NCBI GenBank assembly: GCA_003221455.1
Contig: QHRX01000208.1
Coordinates: 1-52,495, forward strand
DNA length: 52,495 bases
Origin: Candidatus Rokuibacteriota bacterium
GTDB taxonomy: Bacteria; Methylomirabilota; Methylomirabilia; Rokubacteriales; CSP1-6
Direction: 5' to 3'
Position 1 is the first letter of the stretch; each line of letters starts with the position of its first letter. Below, one piece after another: positions 41,568-50,098 of this stretch. The notes under the pieces are model-generated. The model had not been told where the DNA came from, searched no databases, and saw only the letters and a program-made list of their open reading frames with translations. The position numbers were made by a program, and so were the translations under genes.

Positions 41568-42560
41568 TCAGGGCTGCGGCGGGGTCGGCGGCGAGAGGTG
41601 GAGCTGGACGGGGTTCGTGCCACGCTCGGAGTCGATCACGTACTTCCTGACCTTCGGGAGCACCTTCTCCATCGCCTCCAGGTAGAGTCGGCTCCGGGTC
41701 ACGCCGGGCGCCTTCTGGTACTCGGCGAGCAGCTCGAGGAAGCGCGTCGTGTTGCCCTGCGCCTCGGCCACCCGCTGCTGCGTATAGCTCTGGGCGGCCA
41801 GCACCATCGACCGCGCCTCGCCGCGCGCCCTGGGGAGCAGGTCGTTGGCGTAGCTCCGGCCGTCGTTGATCTTCTTCTCGCGGTCCGCGCTGGCGTTGGC
41901 GACGTCCTGGAAGGCCTGCGCGACCGAGCTGTCGAGCGTGATCGCCATGATGTTGGCCGACGTGAGCTGGATGCCGCTCTCGTAGCGGTCGAGGAGCGCC
42001 TGGGTGCCGGTCTTGACGCGCTCCTGGATCTCGAGCCGACCCGTCGTGAGGACCTCGTCGACCGGCATGCCGAGGACGGTCTCGGTCAGCACGGACTCGG
42101 CCAGGCTGCCGATCAGCGTCGGCGGGTCCTCGATCTGGAAGAGAAAGGCGGCCGGGTTGCGGATCACGTACTGGAGCACGATCGCGACGGCGATGATGTT
42201 CGTGTCGCCGGTCAGGATCTCCATGCCCGTCGCGATCGGCGCCTCCCCCCGGGGGAGGTCGAAGCCCACGCCCGTCTTCATGACGGTGGTCGTCTTGACG
42301 ACGTCGACGCGGTCGACGGGCCAGGGCAGCCGGTAGTGGATGCCGGGCCCGAGCCGCCCGGTGACGCGGCCGAACCGCCGCACCACCGCCTGCTCGTCCG
42401 CCGCCACCGTGAAGACGCCGGACAGGACCCACGCCGCGAGGGCGACCACCAGGATGCCGCCGAGCCACTGCGCCGGGCGGAGGGTCGGGAGGGGCCGGGG
42501 CCGGGCGCGGGAGACCCACCCGCCCCCCTCGGTCGTCGGCCGGTCTCGCTCGGGGTCCAT
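41568..42560 (-). CDS. hflK: HflK-like SPFH-domain membrane protein
   Basis: Subunit of an HflKC-type SPFH assembly that forms a cage around the FtsH protease and membrane microdomains. The 330-residue protein has a Pro/Arg-rich N-terminal tail, one membrane segment (WLGGILVVALAAWVLSGVFTV), then the SPFH domain: ADEQAVVRRFGRVTGRLGPG, HYRLPWPVDRVDVV, MEILTGDTNIIAVAIVLQY. The coiled-coil region contains QAFQDVANASADREKKIN and AAQSYTQQRVAEAQGNTTRF, followed by LYLEAMEKVLPKV, as in HflK. It is the last gene of the minus-strand cluster, three bases after hflC. A second HflK-like domain is fused to a permease two genes upstream. Confidence 0.9.
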   Translation of the reverse strand: MDPERDRPTTEGGGWVSRARPRPLPTLRPAQWLGGILVVALAAWVLSGVFTVAADEQAVVRRFGRVTGRLGPGIHYRLPWPVDRVDVVKTTTVMKTGVGFDLPRGEAPIATGMEILTGDTNIIAVAIVLQYVIRNPAAFLFQIEDPPTLIGSLAESVLTETVLGMPVDEVLTTGRLEIQERVKTGTQALLDRYESGIQLTSANIMAITLDSSVAQAFQDVANASADREKKINDGRSYANDLLPRARGEARSMVLAAQSYTQQRVAEAQGNTTRFLELLAEYQKAPGVTRSRLYLEAMEKVLPKVRKYVIDSERGTNPVQLHLSPPTPPQP

Positions 42561-42563
42561 CGG

Positions 42564-43460
42564 CTACCTCGCCGCCGGCTTCCGCTCGGCGCCGAGGAGC
42601 TGGAGAATGTCCGCGTCTGCCGGCAGGAAGAGGGTGGTATTGGCGTCGAGGATCTTCTCGTAGACCTGGAGGGTGCGCCGGAACTTGTAGAGCTGCGGAT
42701 TCCGGCCGAAGGCCTCGGCGTAGATACGCGCAGCCTCGGCGTCCCCCTCGGCCTTGGTGCGTTCGGCTTCGCGGTAGGCCTCCGCCGTGACCTGTACCTT
42801 CTCGCGGTCGGCCTCGGCGACGACCTTCTTGAACTCGCGCTCCCCTTCGGAGCGGTACTTCATCGCGATCCGGCCCCGCTCCGCCTGCATCCGGGCGAAG
42901 ACGTTGGCACGGTTTTGCTCGGGGAGGCTCAGCTGGCGGAGCCGCACGTCCACGAGGTCGATGCCGTACGCCGTGAGCGCCTCGGCCTGCGCCTGGCCGA
43001 CGATCCGCCGCATGACCCGCTCGAACTCGGACTCGTGGCCGTCGAGCGAGATCAGGGCGGACGACGGGGCGCCGCCGACGACGGCGCCGACCGTCGTCAG
43101 CACGACGTCGCCCAACCGCTCCTGGGCGACCGGTCGCGTCCCGACCGTCGCCAGGAACCGCACGGGGTCCGCGATCCGCCACGTCACCAGGGTGTGGAGC
43201 ACCAGGTTCTTCTTGTCCTCGCTCAGGAACTCGGCGGTGGCGGGCTTGAAGGTCAAGAGCCGCTTGTCGAGGCGGAGCACCCGCTCGAAGGGGTACGGGC
43301 GCTTGAGGTAGAGGCCCGGCGCCCGGGCGACGCCCGCCACCCGGCCGAAGCGCAGAAACACCCCGTACTCGGTCACGTCGACGACGACGAAGCAGGACAG
43401 GAGGGCGAGGCCCAGCAGGAGGGCGCCCACGACCAGGCCGGTCCGGACGAGGGCCCTCAC
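42564..43460 (-). CDS. hflC: HflC-like SPFH-domain membrane protein
   Basis: Partner of HflK in an HflKC-type complex, 298 residues, periplasmic with one N-terminal membrane segment (LVVGALLLGLALLSCFVVVD). The SPFH domain begins VTEYGVFLRFGRVAGVARAPG, then LYLKRPYPFERVLRLDKRLL and LVLHTLVTWRIADPVRF. The coiled coil includes VFARMQAERGRIAMKYRSEGE and EADREKVQVTAEAYREAERT, typical of HflC. The start overlaps the fusion gene stop by four bases (ATGA) and the stop is three bases before hflK, so the order is permease-HflK fusion, HflC, HflK in one transcript. Confidence 0.9.
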   Translation of the reverse strand: MRALVRTGLVVGALLLGLALLSCFVVVDVTEYGVFLRFGRVAGVARAPGLYLKRPYPFERVLRLDKRLLTFKPATAEFLSEDKKNLVLHTLVTWRIADPVRFLATVGTRPVAQERLGDVVLTTVGAVVGGAPSSALISLDGHESEFERVMRRIVGQAQAEALTAYGIDLVDVRLRQLSLPEQNRANVFARMQAERGRIAMKYRSEGEREFKKVVAEADREKVQVTAEAYREAERTKAEGDAEAARIYAEAFGRNPQLYKFRRTLQVYEKILDANTTLFLPADADILQLLGAERKPAAR

Positions 43461-45547
43461 GGGTTCCGCCGGCCGAGCGGCTGGAGCAGCCAGAGGTCGA
43501 AGTCCTTCACGTCGGCCCGCCCGGGCCGCAGGATCTTCTGGGTGCCCGGCATGATCTCCTCCAGCGCCTCCACGTACAGTCGGAAGCGGGTGAGCTCCGG
43601 CGCGCGGCGGTAGGCCTTCTCGCGGAGGGCGAAGGCGAGCGCGTCTCCCTCGGCCTCCATGATCCGCTGGGCCTTGAAGGCCCGGGCCGACTCGACCATC
43701 GCGGCGGCGTCACCCTGGGCGAGGTTCACGCCCTCCTCGGCGAACGTCGTCGCGCGGTTGATGATGAGGAGCTTATCCTCGTGGGCGCTCGCCACGTCGC
43801 GGAACGCCGCGTGCACCTCCTCGGGGGCGTGCACGCTCAGGAGGTTCACCGACACCAGCTGGACGCCGGCCCCGTAGGCGTCGAGGAGCGCTTGGACGCC
43901 GGCGATCGCGCGGCGCTCGACCTCGTCCCGCGCCGACGTGTAGATGGCGTCGACGGTCGTGGTCGCGACGATCGAGCGCAGCACCGAGATCGCCACGCTC
44001 CGCACGAGCTCCTCGGGCTCCGCGACCTGATAGGCGAAGACCACGGGGTCTCGCACCGCGTACTGCACCGTGAACGCGATGTCGATGATGTTCTCGTCGC
44101 CGGTGAGGAGGAACGACTCCTCGGGGACCTTCTCCCGTCGGTACCAGAAGCCGGGGTGGCCGCCGGCGGGCATCACGAGCGGGCTCTCGACCGCGGCCGG
44201 CCGCGCCGTCCGGAACCCCACCTCGATCCGCCGGACCCGGGCGCTCTCGACGATCCGGTGGCCGTCGATCGGCCACGGAAGCCGATAGTGCAGGCCGGGC
44301 GAGACGGCCGAGTCGACGATGCGGCCGAAGCGCGCCTGGAGCCCGACCTCGCCCACCCCCACCGTGTAGAAGCCGCCCCCGAGGTAGAGGGCGCCCAGCG
44401 CGACGGCGGCGGCGACCCGGAGGCGCTTGGCCGTCACCCCCACGCCCGTCAGGACCGCCGCCCAGTCCCGCAGCCGGATCCACTCCGCGGGCACGGGGGT
44501 CCGCCAGAGGCTCACGAGCAGGAGGCCGATCATGACGAGCGCCGCGGCGACGTTGACCCAGTCGGGAATGTACTGGGCGGCCCGCCCGAAGCTCGCGGTG
44601 GCGTTCAGCTGCCGGCTCCGGTAGATCCAGTCGAGGGCGTACCCGGCGCCGAGGCTCAGGATCGCGACGGTCGTCAGGTAGATCAGCATCACCCGGCGGC
44701 CCAGGAACTTCAGGAGCACGACGAGCGCGCCCAGGTTGGTGGCGGGGCCCGAGAGGAGGAACACGAGCGCGGCCCCCGGGCTCAGGCCCTTCAGCACGAG
44801 CGCCGCCGCGACCGGCGTCGACGCCGACGCGCACGTGTAGATCGGGATGCCGAGCAGGAACATCAGGAGCATCGTGCCGAGCCCGCCGCCGAGGTAGCGC
44901 TCGATGACGGCCGACGGGAGCAGGACCGCGACGAGCGCCGACAGGCCAACACCGAGGGCGAGCCAGTGCGCGGTCTCGTCGAAGAGGTCGCGGAAGGCGT
45001 ACGTGGCGACCCGCCGCCCGCGGGCGAGCCACGCGCGCAGCGGCGCCGGCCCGTCCTCGGGCCGGTGCCCCTGGGGCTCTGCCGGCTCCGGGAGCCCGGC
45101 CTCGGCGGCCTCGGGCTCGGGCCCCTCCCGCGCCGGGGCCCCCAGATTCGTCGCGAGCCCCGCCACGATCGCCGTGATGATCGCGACGAGCGGGCGGACG
45201 GCGGTGATGAGGGGATCCATGAGGGCCCAGCTCATCGCGATCGAGTCGACGCCGGTCTCGGGCGTGGCGATGAGGAACGCGACGGTGGCGCCCTTGCTCG
45301 CGCCCTGCCGCACGAGCCCGAGCGCGGTGGGCAGCACGCCGCAGGAACAGAGGGGAACCGGCACGCCGATGATCGAAGCCCAGAGCACGGACTTGACCCG
45401 GCCGGTGCCGAGGAAGCGCATGAAGACGCGCGACGGCACGACGACGGCGAGCACGCCCGCGACGGCGAAGCCGAACAGCAGGAAGAGCGAGGCTTCCTTG
45501 AAGATGGACCAGGTCTCCCAGCCGACCTGGAGGAGGAAGTCGATCAC
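43457..45547 (-). CDS. ArsP/UPF0718-type permease fused to HflK-like SPFH domain
   Basis: A 696-residue fusion in one uninterrupted frame. Residues 1-280 are a polytopic permease of the UPF0718/ArsP/SO_0444 type: VPVPLCSCGVLPTALGLVRQ, GASKGATVAFLIATPETGVD, then GIPIYTCASASTPVAAAL and SPGAALVFLLSGPATNLG, the paired Cys-bearing family repeats. Studied relatives export arsenicals or Cu/Zn. Two or three more membrane segments follow (VNVAAALVMIGLLLVSLW, VAAAVALGALYLGGGFYTV). From about residue 396 an HflK-like SPFH domain runs to the end: GVGEVGLQARFGRIVDSAVS, GLHYRLPWPIDGHRIVES, LLTGDENIIDIAFTVQYAV, and a coiled-coil region ending MPGTQKILRPGR. The SPFH part is complete, so this is not a truncated pair. 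It may anchor an efflux pump in an SPFH cage, by inference. Confidence 0.85.
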   Translation of the reverse strand: MIDFLLQVGWETWSIFKEASLFLLFGFAVAGVLAVVVPSRVFMRFLGTGRVKSVLWASIIGVPVPLCSCGVLPTALGLVRQGASKGATVAFLIATPETGVDSIAMSWALMDPLITAVRPLVAIITAIVAGLATNLGAPAREGPEPEAAEAGLPEPAEPQGHRPEDGPAPLRAWLARGRRVATYAFRDLFDETAHWLALGVGLSALVAVLLPSAVIERYLGGGLGTMLLMFLLGIPIYTCASASTPVAAALVLKGLSPGAALVFLLSGPATNLGALVVLLKFLGRRVMLIYLTTVAILSLGAGYALDWIYRSRQLNATASFGRAAQYIPDWVNVAAALVMIGLLLVSLWRTPVPAEWIRLRDWAAVLTGVGVTAKRLRVAAAVALGALYLGGGFYTVGVGEVGLQARFGRIVDSAVSPGLHYRLPWPIDGHRIVESARVRRIEVGFRTARPAAVESPLVMPAGGHPGFWYRREKVPEESFLLTGDENIIDIAFTVQYAVRDPVVFAYQVAEPEELVRSVAISVLRSIVATTTVDAIYTSARDEVERRAIAGVQALLDAYGAGVQLVSVNLLSVHAPEEVHAAFRDVASAHEDKLLIINRATTFAEEGVNLAQGDAAAMVESARAFKAQRIMEAEGDALAFALREKAYRRAPELTRFRLYVEALEEIMPGTQKILRPGRADVKDFDLWLLQPLGRRNP

Positions 45548-45630
45548 CGGGCTGTCTCCGCCTGCTGCGGGTCCCGGGGACCGGCCGGCGCGCGGCCGAT
45601 CCCCGGGACGGTGGTCACGGACACGTCACG

Positions 45631-46662
45631 CTACCGGGGCAGGTACCTCTTATCGAGGGCGCAGGCGACCGAGTACTCCGGGTCCACCACGTTCGCGATC
45701 TCGATCTCGGCCTGCTGCCCGATGAGCTGGTAGGCCTCCATCTTGTCGTAGCCGTAATCGGTCACGAGCCAGTTGACGAGGCTCGCGCAGGCGAGGCGGA
45801 GGGCGTCCATCAGCGGGCGAGTGCTGCCGATCGACATGATGTAGCGGTCGTTCTCGAGACGGGGCCAGTCGATCGTCTTGCCCTTGACGACCTCGACCGT
45901 GAACTGGACGTCGAACGACGTCTCGACGGCGGCGCCCATCACCTCGCCGTCGCCCTGGGCCGCGTGCCCGTCACCCAGCATGAACAGCGCGCCCCGCTCG
46001 AACACGGGGAAGTACATCGTGACGCCCTGGACGACCTCGTTGAAGTCCATGTTGGCGCCGTGCGGACCCGGCACCAGCGAGCTGATGCACTCCTTGCCTT
46101 TGGGGGCGGTGCCGATGGTGCCGAAGAACGGCCGGAGCGGGATCTCCACCTTGCCGATCTTGCTCTTGGGCATGTTGAGCGTGCCGACCATTCGCGATTT
46201 GTCCAGGCGCCAGATGAACAGGTGGTCGTCGACGGGGGGGGTCAGCATCATGGTCTTGTACTCGGGCGCGAGGGCGCCGAAGTAGGGGATCGCGCCCCCC
46301 CAGCCCCAGTCACGGTTGAGGCCGATCCGGTCGATGTGCACCTTCAGCGTGTCGCCGGGCTCGGCGCCCTCCACGAAGAAGGGACCGGTCTGCGGGTTCA
46401 CCTTGGTGAGGTCGATCTTGGGGGCGAGCGTCGTATCGGTGGGCAGGAACGCGTCGTTGGACGCGTCGCGGGTGCTGGTGACCACCGAGTCGCCGGAGGC
46501 GATGCGCGCGGCGGGCGGGTGGGCGTAGCAGTAGGTGAAGTACACGGTCTGCGGCTGGTACGTGATCGTCTTCGCCGCGACCGGGATCGCCAGCGCCAGC
46601 ACGGCCAGGGCCGGCGCCGCCAGCAGGAGGGCCGCGAGCTTCAGCGTGCGTGCGTCGAACAT
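45631..46662 (-). CDS. secreted acetamidase/formamidase-family protein
   Basis: A 343-residue FmdA/AmdA-family protein, expected to hydrolyse small amides such as formamide or acetamide. It differs from cytoplasmic members in carrying a signal peptide (LKLAALLLAAPALAVLALAIPVAA). Family segments include GPFFVEGAEPGDTLKVHID, GWGGAIPYFGAL, GKVEIPLRPFFGTIGTAP, the HGANMDFNEVVQGVTMYFPV stretch, and LFMLGDGHAAQGDGEVMGAAVE with the conserved GDxHAAQGDGE. ATG 46662 follows GAGGAG. It sits inside the SPFH cluster, 97 bases after the second hflC and 83 bases before the permease fusion. Substrate is unproven. Confidence 0.87.
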   Translation of the reverse strand: MFDARTLKLAALLLAAPALAVLALAIPVAAKTITYQPQTVYFTYCYAHPPAARIASGDSVVTSTRDASNDAFLPTDTTLAPKIDLTKVNPQTGPFFVEGAEPGDTLKVHIDRIGLNRDWGWGGAIPYFGALAPEYKTMMLTPPVDDHLFIWRLDKSRMVGTLNMPKSKIGKVEIPLRPFFGTIGTAPKGKECISSLVPGPHGANMDFNEVVQGVTMYFPVFERGALFMLGDGHAAQGDGEVMGAAVETSFDVQFTVEVVKGKTIDWPRLENDRYIMSIGSTRPLMDALRLACASLVNWLVTDYGYDKMEAYQLIGQQAEIEIANVVDPEYSVACALDKRYLPR

Positions 46663-46759
46663 GCGAGGCTCCTCAAAAACCGTCAGAGTGGACATCCTTG
46701 TCACCTCTCCCAAGCCGACCCGACTTCACCCCTCACCTCCTCCCGCTCCGGCGCGGAGC

Positions 46760-47677
46760 TCACCGCTCCGGGAAGTAGAAATGGCTGTCCCGCAGGAGCC
46801 GGAAGAGCTCCGAGTCCAGGGGCAGCACGAGCGTCGTGTCCCGGTCGACCGCCTTCCGCACCGCCTCGATCGAGCGCACGAACCGGTAGAACTCGGGCGC
46901 GCTGGAGAGGCTCTCGGCGTAGATCCGGGCGGCCCGCGCCTCGCCCTCCCCCCGGTACGTCTGCGAGAGCTTGTAGGCCTCCGCGAGGATCCCGCTCTTC
47001 GTCTTCTCGGCGGCGGCCCGGATCTTGAGCCCCTCCTCCTCGCCCTCGGAGCGGTACCCCATGCTGATCCGGACGCGCTCGGACTTCATCCGGTTGAACA
47101 CGCTCTCCCGGTTCTGCGCGGGGAAGTCGAGCCGGCGCAGGCGGACGTCGACCACGTCGATGCCGTAGTCGCGGTGTGCGACCGCGCGATACTGGCGGGT
47201 GGCGGTGGCGAGGACCTCCTCGGCCCGGTACTCGCCGGGCGCGGTCGAGACGAAGGCGGAGAACGGCGCGCCGCCGAGCGCCGCGCCGAGCTCCGCGAAC
47301 AGGATGTCGCCGAGCCGGGACTCGGCGCCGCTCCGGTCGAACACGGTCTGCATGAACCGACGCGGATCCGCGATCCGCCACACGATGAAGCCGGAGGCAA
47401 CGATACTCTTCTTGCCGAGGGTCAGGAACTCGCGCGGGGGCGGCACGAGGACGAAGAGCCGCCGGTCGAGCCTAGTCACGCTCTGCACCGGCGACGGATA
47501 CTTGAGCTTCAGGCCGGGCGTCGTCTCCACCCGCACCGGGTTCCCGAATTGGGTGACGACGACAACCTCGCCGGCGCCAACGGTGAAGAAGCAGAGCGGG
47601 GCGAGGCCGACCGCGAGTACCCCGACGGCGAGGGCGATGATCAGGAGAGTCCGGCGCGTTTCGGCGGCGATTCGCAG
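46760..47677 (-). CDS. second HflC-like SPFH protein, probable CTG start
   Basis: An HflC-like protein, first gene of the SPFH cluster. From GTG 47536 only a protein without membrane segment would be made (VETTPGLKLKYPSPVQSV onward). The frame stays open upstream and encodes the expected start: LRIAAETRRTLLIIALAVGV, LAVGLAPLCFFTVGAGEV, VVVTQFGNPVRV, that is membrane anchor plus SPFH strand 1. No ATG, GTG or TTG exists there. CTG 47677 is seven bases after a GAGGTG ribosome site and behind a promoter (47712-47739), so I use it (305 residues). The coiled-coil region includes VFNRMKSERVRISMGYRSEG and AYKLSQTYRGEGEARAAR. Confidence 0.78.
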   Translation of the reverse strand: MRIAAETRRTLLIIALAVGVLAVGLAPLCFFTVGAGEVVVVTQFGNPVRVETTPGLKLKYPSPVQSVTRLDRRLFVLVPPPREFLTLGKKSIVASGFIVWRIADPRRFMQTVFDRSGAESRLGDILFAELGAALGGAPFSAFVSTAPGEYRAEEVLATATRQYRAVAHRDYGIDVVDVRLRRLDFPAQNRESVFNRMKSERVRISMGYRSEGEEEGLKIRAAAEKTKSGILAEAYKLSQTYRGEGEARAARIYAESLSSAPEFYRFVRSIEAVRKAVDRDTTLVLPLDSELFRLLRDSHFYFPER

Positions 47678-47711
47678 TGCGGCACCTCGCGGTCCGGCGT
47701 CGAACGAGGGG

Positions 47712-47739
47712 ATAGTAGCAGGTGGAGGCGCGGAATCAA
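47712..47739 (-). promoter_or_regulatory. promoter for SPFH cluster
   Basis: On the minus strand TTGATT and TACTAT are 16 bases apart. The expected start near 47705 leaves a 28-base leader that includes GAGGTG before CTG 47677. Confidence 0.5.
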
Positions 47740-47788
47740 AGGGCGCCCCGGGCCGGGCGCGGTCCGCCGCGGGCCGCGGGCCCGGCGG

Positions 47789-48751
47789 TCAGGGGACGTC
47801 GGCGATCGTGATGCCCCAGGGAAGGGTGCCGACCTTGATTCGGTCGACGACCGAGCCCGACTGGGTGTTGATGACCGCGACCTCGTTCTGGCGTCCCACC
47901 GTCACGTAGAGGTACTCGCCGGACGGGCTCAGCGCCGTCCACCACGCGCGGGGGCCGACCGGGATCGCCTGGAGGAGCGCGAGCGAGTCCGCGTTGAACA
48001 CCCGCACCTCGCCGGACCCGCCGTGGGACACGAAGAGCCGCCTGCCGTCCAGCGACAGCCGCGCGTCGACCGGACGCAGTCCCCCGGTCTCGACGGACCG
48101 GCTCAGGGTCCAGGTGGCGACGTCGATGACGGAGAGCGTGTTCGCGGCCTCGCTGCACACGAACAGGCGCGTGCCGTCGGCGGTGAAGCGCATGCCGCGC
48201 GGGTTCTTGGGCACCTCGATCCGCTTGACCACGGCGTTGGTGGCGGTGTCGATCACGTAGACGTCGTTCGACGTCTCGTTGGAGACGGTGACCCATCGGC
48301 CGTCGGGGGAGAGGACGGCCGTCTCGGGCTCCGTGCCGACCTGAACCTTCTTCACCACCGCGAGCGCCGGCAGCTCGATGATGGTCGCGGCCAGCTCGTT
48401 CTCGTTCACCACGTAGAGGAACTTGCCGTCCAGACTGTGCGTGAGGCCCTCCGGGTCCTCGCCGGCGGGCACGGTCTTCACCACCGCGAGCGTCCGCGCG
48501 TCGATGACGGTCAGGCTGTTGGAGTTGCTGTTCGACACGTAGACCTGCGTGCCGTCCGGGCTTGCCGAGATCCCGCGCGGGCGCTGGCCCACCGGGATCG
48601 TCTTCACGACCTTCGCGGTCAGGACGTCGATCACGGTGACGTCGTTGGACTTCTCGTTCGTCACGAAGGCGCGCGGGCGCGCCTGCGCCGCGGCGAGGGA
48701 GCCCAGGAGGAGGACGACGACGACCAGCGGGACGACGGGGAGAGTCCGCAT
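47789..48751 (-). CDS. secreted YVTN-family beta-propeller protein
   Basis: A 320-residue periplasmic or secreted protein. ATG 48751 follows GAGGTG and a signal peptide (PVVPLVVVVLLLGSLAAAQA). The rest is about seven propeller repeats of the YVTN type, with strands such as RAFVTNEKSNDVTVIDVLTA, TQVYVSNSNSNSLTVIDART, KFLYVVNENELAATIIEL and TRLFVCSEAANTLSVIDVAT, each ending in a VVKTIPVG-like turn. Such proteins bind rather than catalyse in most cases, sometimes with cytochromes or quinoprotein enzymes; no heme motif is present. The gene starts divergently from the enolase-family gene and ends 111 bases before the SPFH cluster start. Confidence 0.87.
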   Translation of the reverse strand: MRTLPVVPLVVVVLLLGSLAAAQARPRAFVTNEKSNDVTVIDVLTAKVVKTIPVGQRPRGISASPDGTQVYVSNSNSNSLTVIDARTLAVVKTVPAGEDPEGLTHSLDGKFLYVVNENELAATIIELPALAVVKKVQVGTEPETAVLSPDGRWVTVSNETSNDVYVIDTATNAVVKRIEVPKNPRGMRFTADGTRLFVCSEAANTLSVIDVATWTLSRSVETGGLRPVDARLSLDGRRLFVSHGGSGEVRVFNADSLALLQAIPVGPRAWWTALSPSGEYLYVTVGRQNEVAVINTQSGSVVDRIKVGTLPWGITIADVP

Positions 48752-48840
48752 GCGCCACCTCGTTGATGGTGATCCCTCGGGTCGGGGGTGAGCCGGCACG
48801 CCCCCGAGTATACCCGGATGCCGGGCCCGGGGGTCCCCGG

Positions 48841-48870
48841 TTGACCGCGCCGTCCGGCGGGGGCTAGAGT
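48841..48870 (+). promoter_or_regulatory. promoter for enolase-family gene
   Basis: TTGACC and TAGAGT are 18 bases apart. The leader of about 25 bases carries AAAGGAGC before ATG 48903. The control region of the gene therefore looks intact although the coding part is not. Confidence 0.5.
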
Positions 48871-48902
48871 GCGGACACCGCCGCGAAAGGAGCCCCGGGC
48901 CG

Positions 48903-49947
48903 ATGAAGATCGCCGCCGTGCGAGCCTACCCGCTCTCGATTCCCCTGCGCCCGATGCGACCGCACTCGCCGTGGCTCGACGGCATGCGCAAGCAGATCAT
49001 CGTCACGCTCACCACCGACGACGGCGTCGTCGGCCTCGGCGAGTGCTTCGCGTACGGCGCGCCCCTGGCCGTCGCGAGCGTGGTCGAGGAGAGCCTGGCC
49101 CCCGTCCTCGTCGGCGAGAACCCGACCGAGATCGAGCGCCTGGTCGAGAAGATGGAGCGGTCGATGCTGCTCTACGGCCGGCGCGGCATCGCGATCCACG
49201 CGCTGAGCGGGGTCGAGATCGCGCTGTGGGACCTCGCGGGCAAGGCGCGCGGCCTGCCCGTCCACGATCTGCTCGGCGGCCGCTACACGCGGGAGATCCG
49301 CGCCTACGCGAGCCTGCTCCGGTACCCGGGGCCCGCCGACGTCGCGGCCGCCTGCCGGCACCAGGTCGACGCGGGGTTCGCCGCCGTCAAGCTCCATCAG
49401 CTCGACGTCGAGTCGGTCCGGGTGGCGCGGGATGGGCCGCGCGTTCGAGCCGTACCGGCTGGCGTGGTTCGAGGAGCCGGTCTGGCCTCCCGAAGACTAC
49501 CGGGGACTGGCCGAGGTGAGCGCCGCGCTCGAGACCCCGATCGCGGCCGGGGAGAACGAGGGGCTGGCGCAGGGGTTCGCTGACATCATCGCCCACCGGG
49601 CCGTGGACATCTTGCAGCCGAGCATGACCAAGGTCGGCGGCCTGCTCGAGTTCAAGAAGATCTGCGCGCTCGCCGGCGCCGCCAATCTCCCGGTCGCCCC
49701 GCACTGCTTCTACTTCGGGCCCGGGCTCGCGGCCACGCTGCACCTGATCGCGTCGACGCCGGGCTGCCTCTGGCTCGAGTTCCCGACCGGCGAGCTCGAG
49801 GCGCCGCTGCTCCGCGAGCCGATCCAGCCGCGGCACGGCGTCGTGCCGGTACCGTCGGGGCCTGGCCTGGGCGTCACGCTGAACGAGGAGGTCCTCGCGC
49901 GCTACCCGTATGGGAGCGCCCCGGCGCGCCCGTTCATCCTCACCTGA
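48903..49947 (+). pseudogene. enolase-superfamily (mandelate racemase type) gene with internal deletion
   Basis: The 5' frame begins MKIAAVRAYPLSIPLRPMRP with the N-terminal capping domain and ends with the barrel strand GFAAVKLHQLDVESVRVARD, carrying the catalytic Lys position. It then reads nonsense. A second frame starts at about 49432: MGRAFEPYRLAWFEEPVWPP, ETPIAAGENEGLAQGFADII, ILQPSMTKVGGLLEFKKICA, and PHCFYFGPGLAATLH, to the stop at 49947. About 20-25 residues expected between these parts, including the first metal-binding Asp (D-x-N strand), are missing. So a deletion of roughly 60-75 bases that is not a multiple of three removed a metal ligand. The second metal Glu (FEEP) and third (GEN) remain. 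It is probably inactive. Confidence 0.8.
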
Positions 49948-50053
49948 CGCGGCCCGCGCGGGGCAGGCTGCGGGCGTGGGAGGTCTGTGTCCGCGCCGTC
50001 CTGCTCTCGTCCGCCCCCAGGGGTCGCCGAGGGCGTCGCCGGCGGTCTCCTGC

Positions 50054-50059
50054 TATGAT
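50054..50059 (+). promoter_or_regulatory. possible -10 box before formate dehydrogenase
   Basis: TATGAT with no -35 partner. Transcription would start near 50066, giving a 33-base leader with GAGGGGG and AGAGGG before ATG 50099. Confidence 0.35.
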
Positions 50060-50098
50060 CGGATGTCCGCGCCGGCGGCCGAGGGGGCAGAGGGCGAC

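Noticed and set aside
50054-50065. Leaderless start for formate dehydrogenase at ATG 50063
   Set aside because: The ATG lies three bases upstream of the start predicted from TATGAT, and the family N-terminus begins at 50099 behind a ribosome site.
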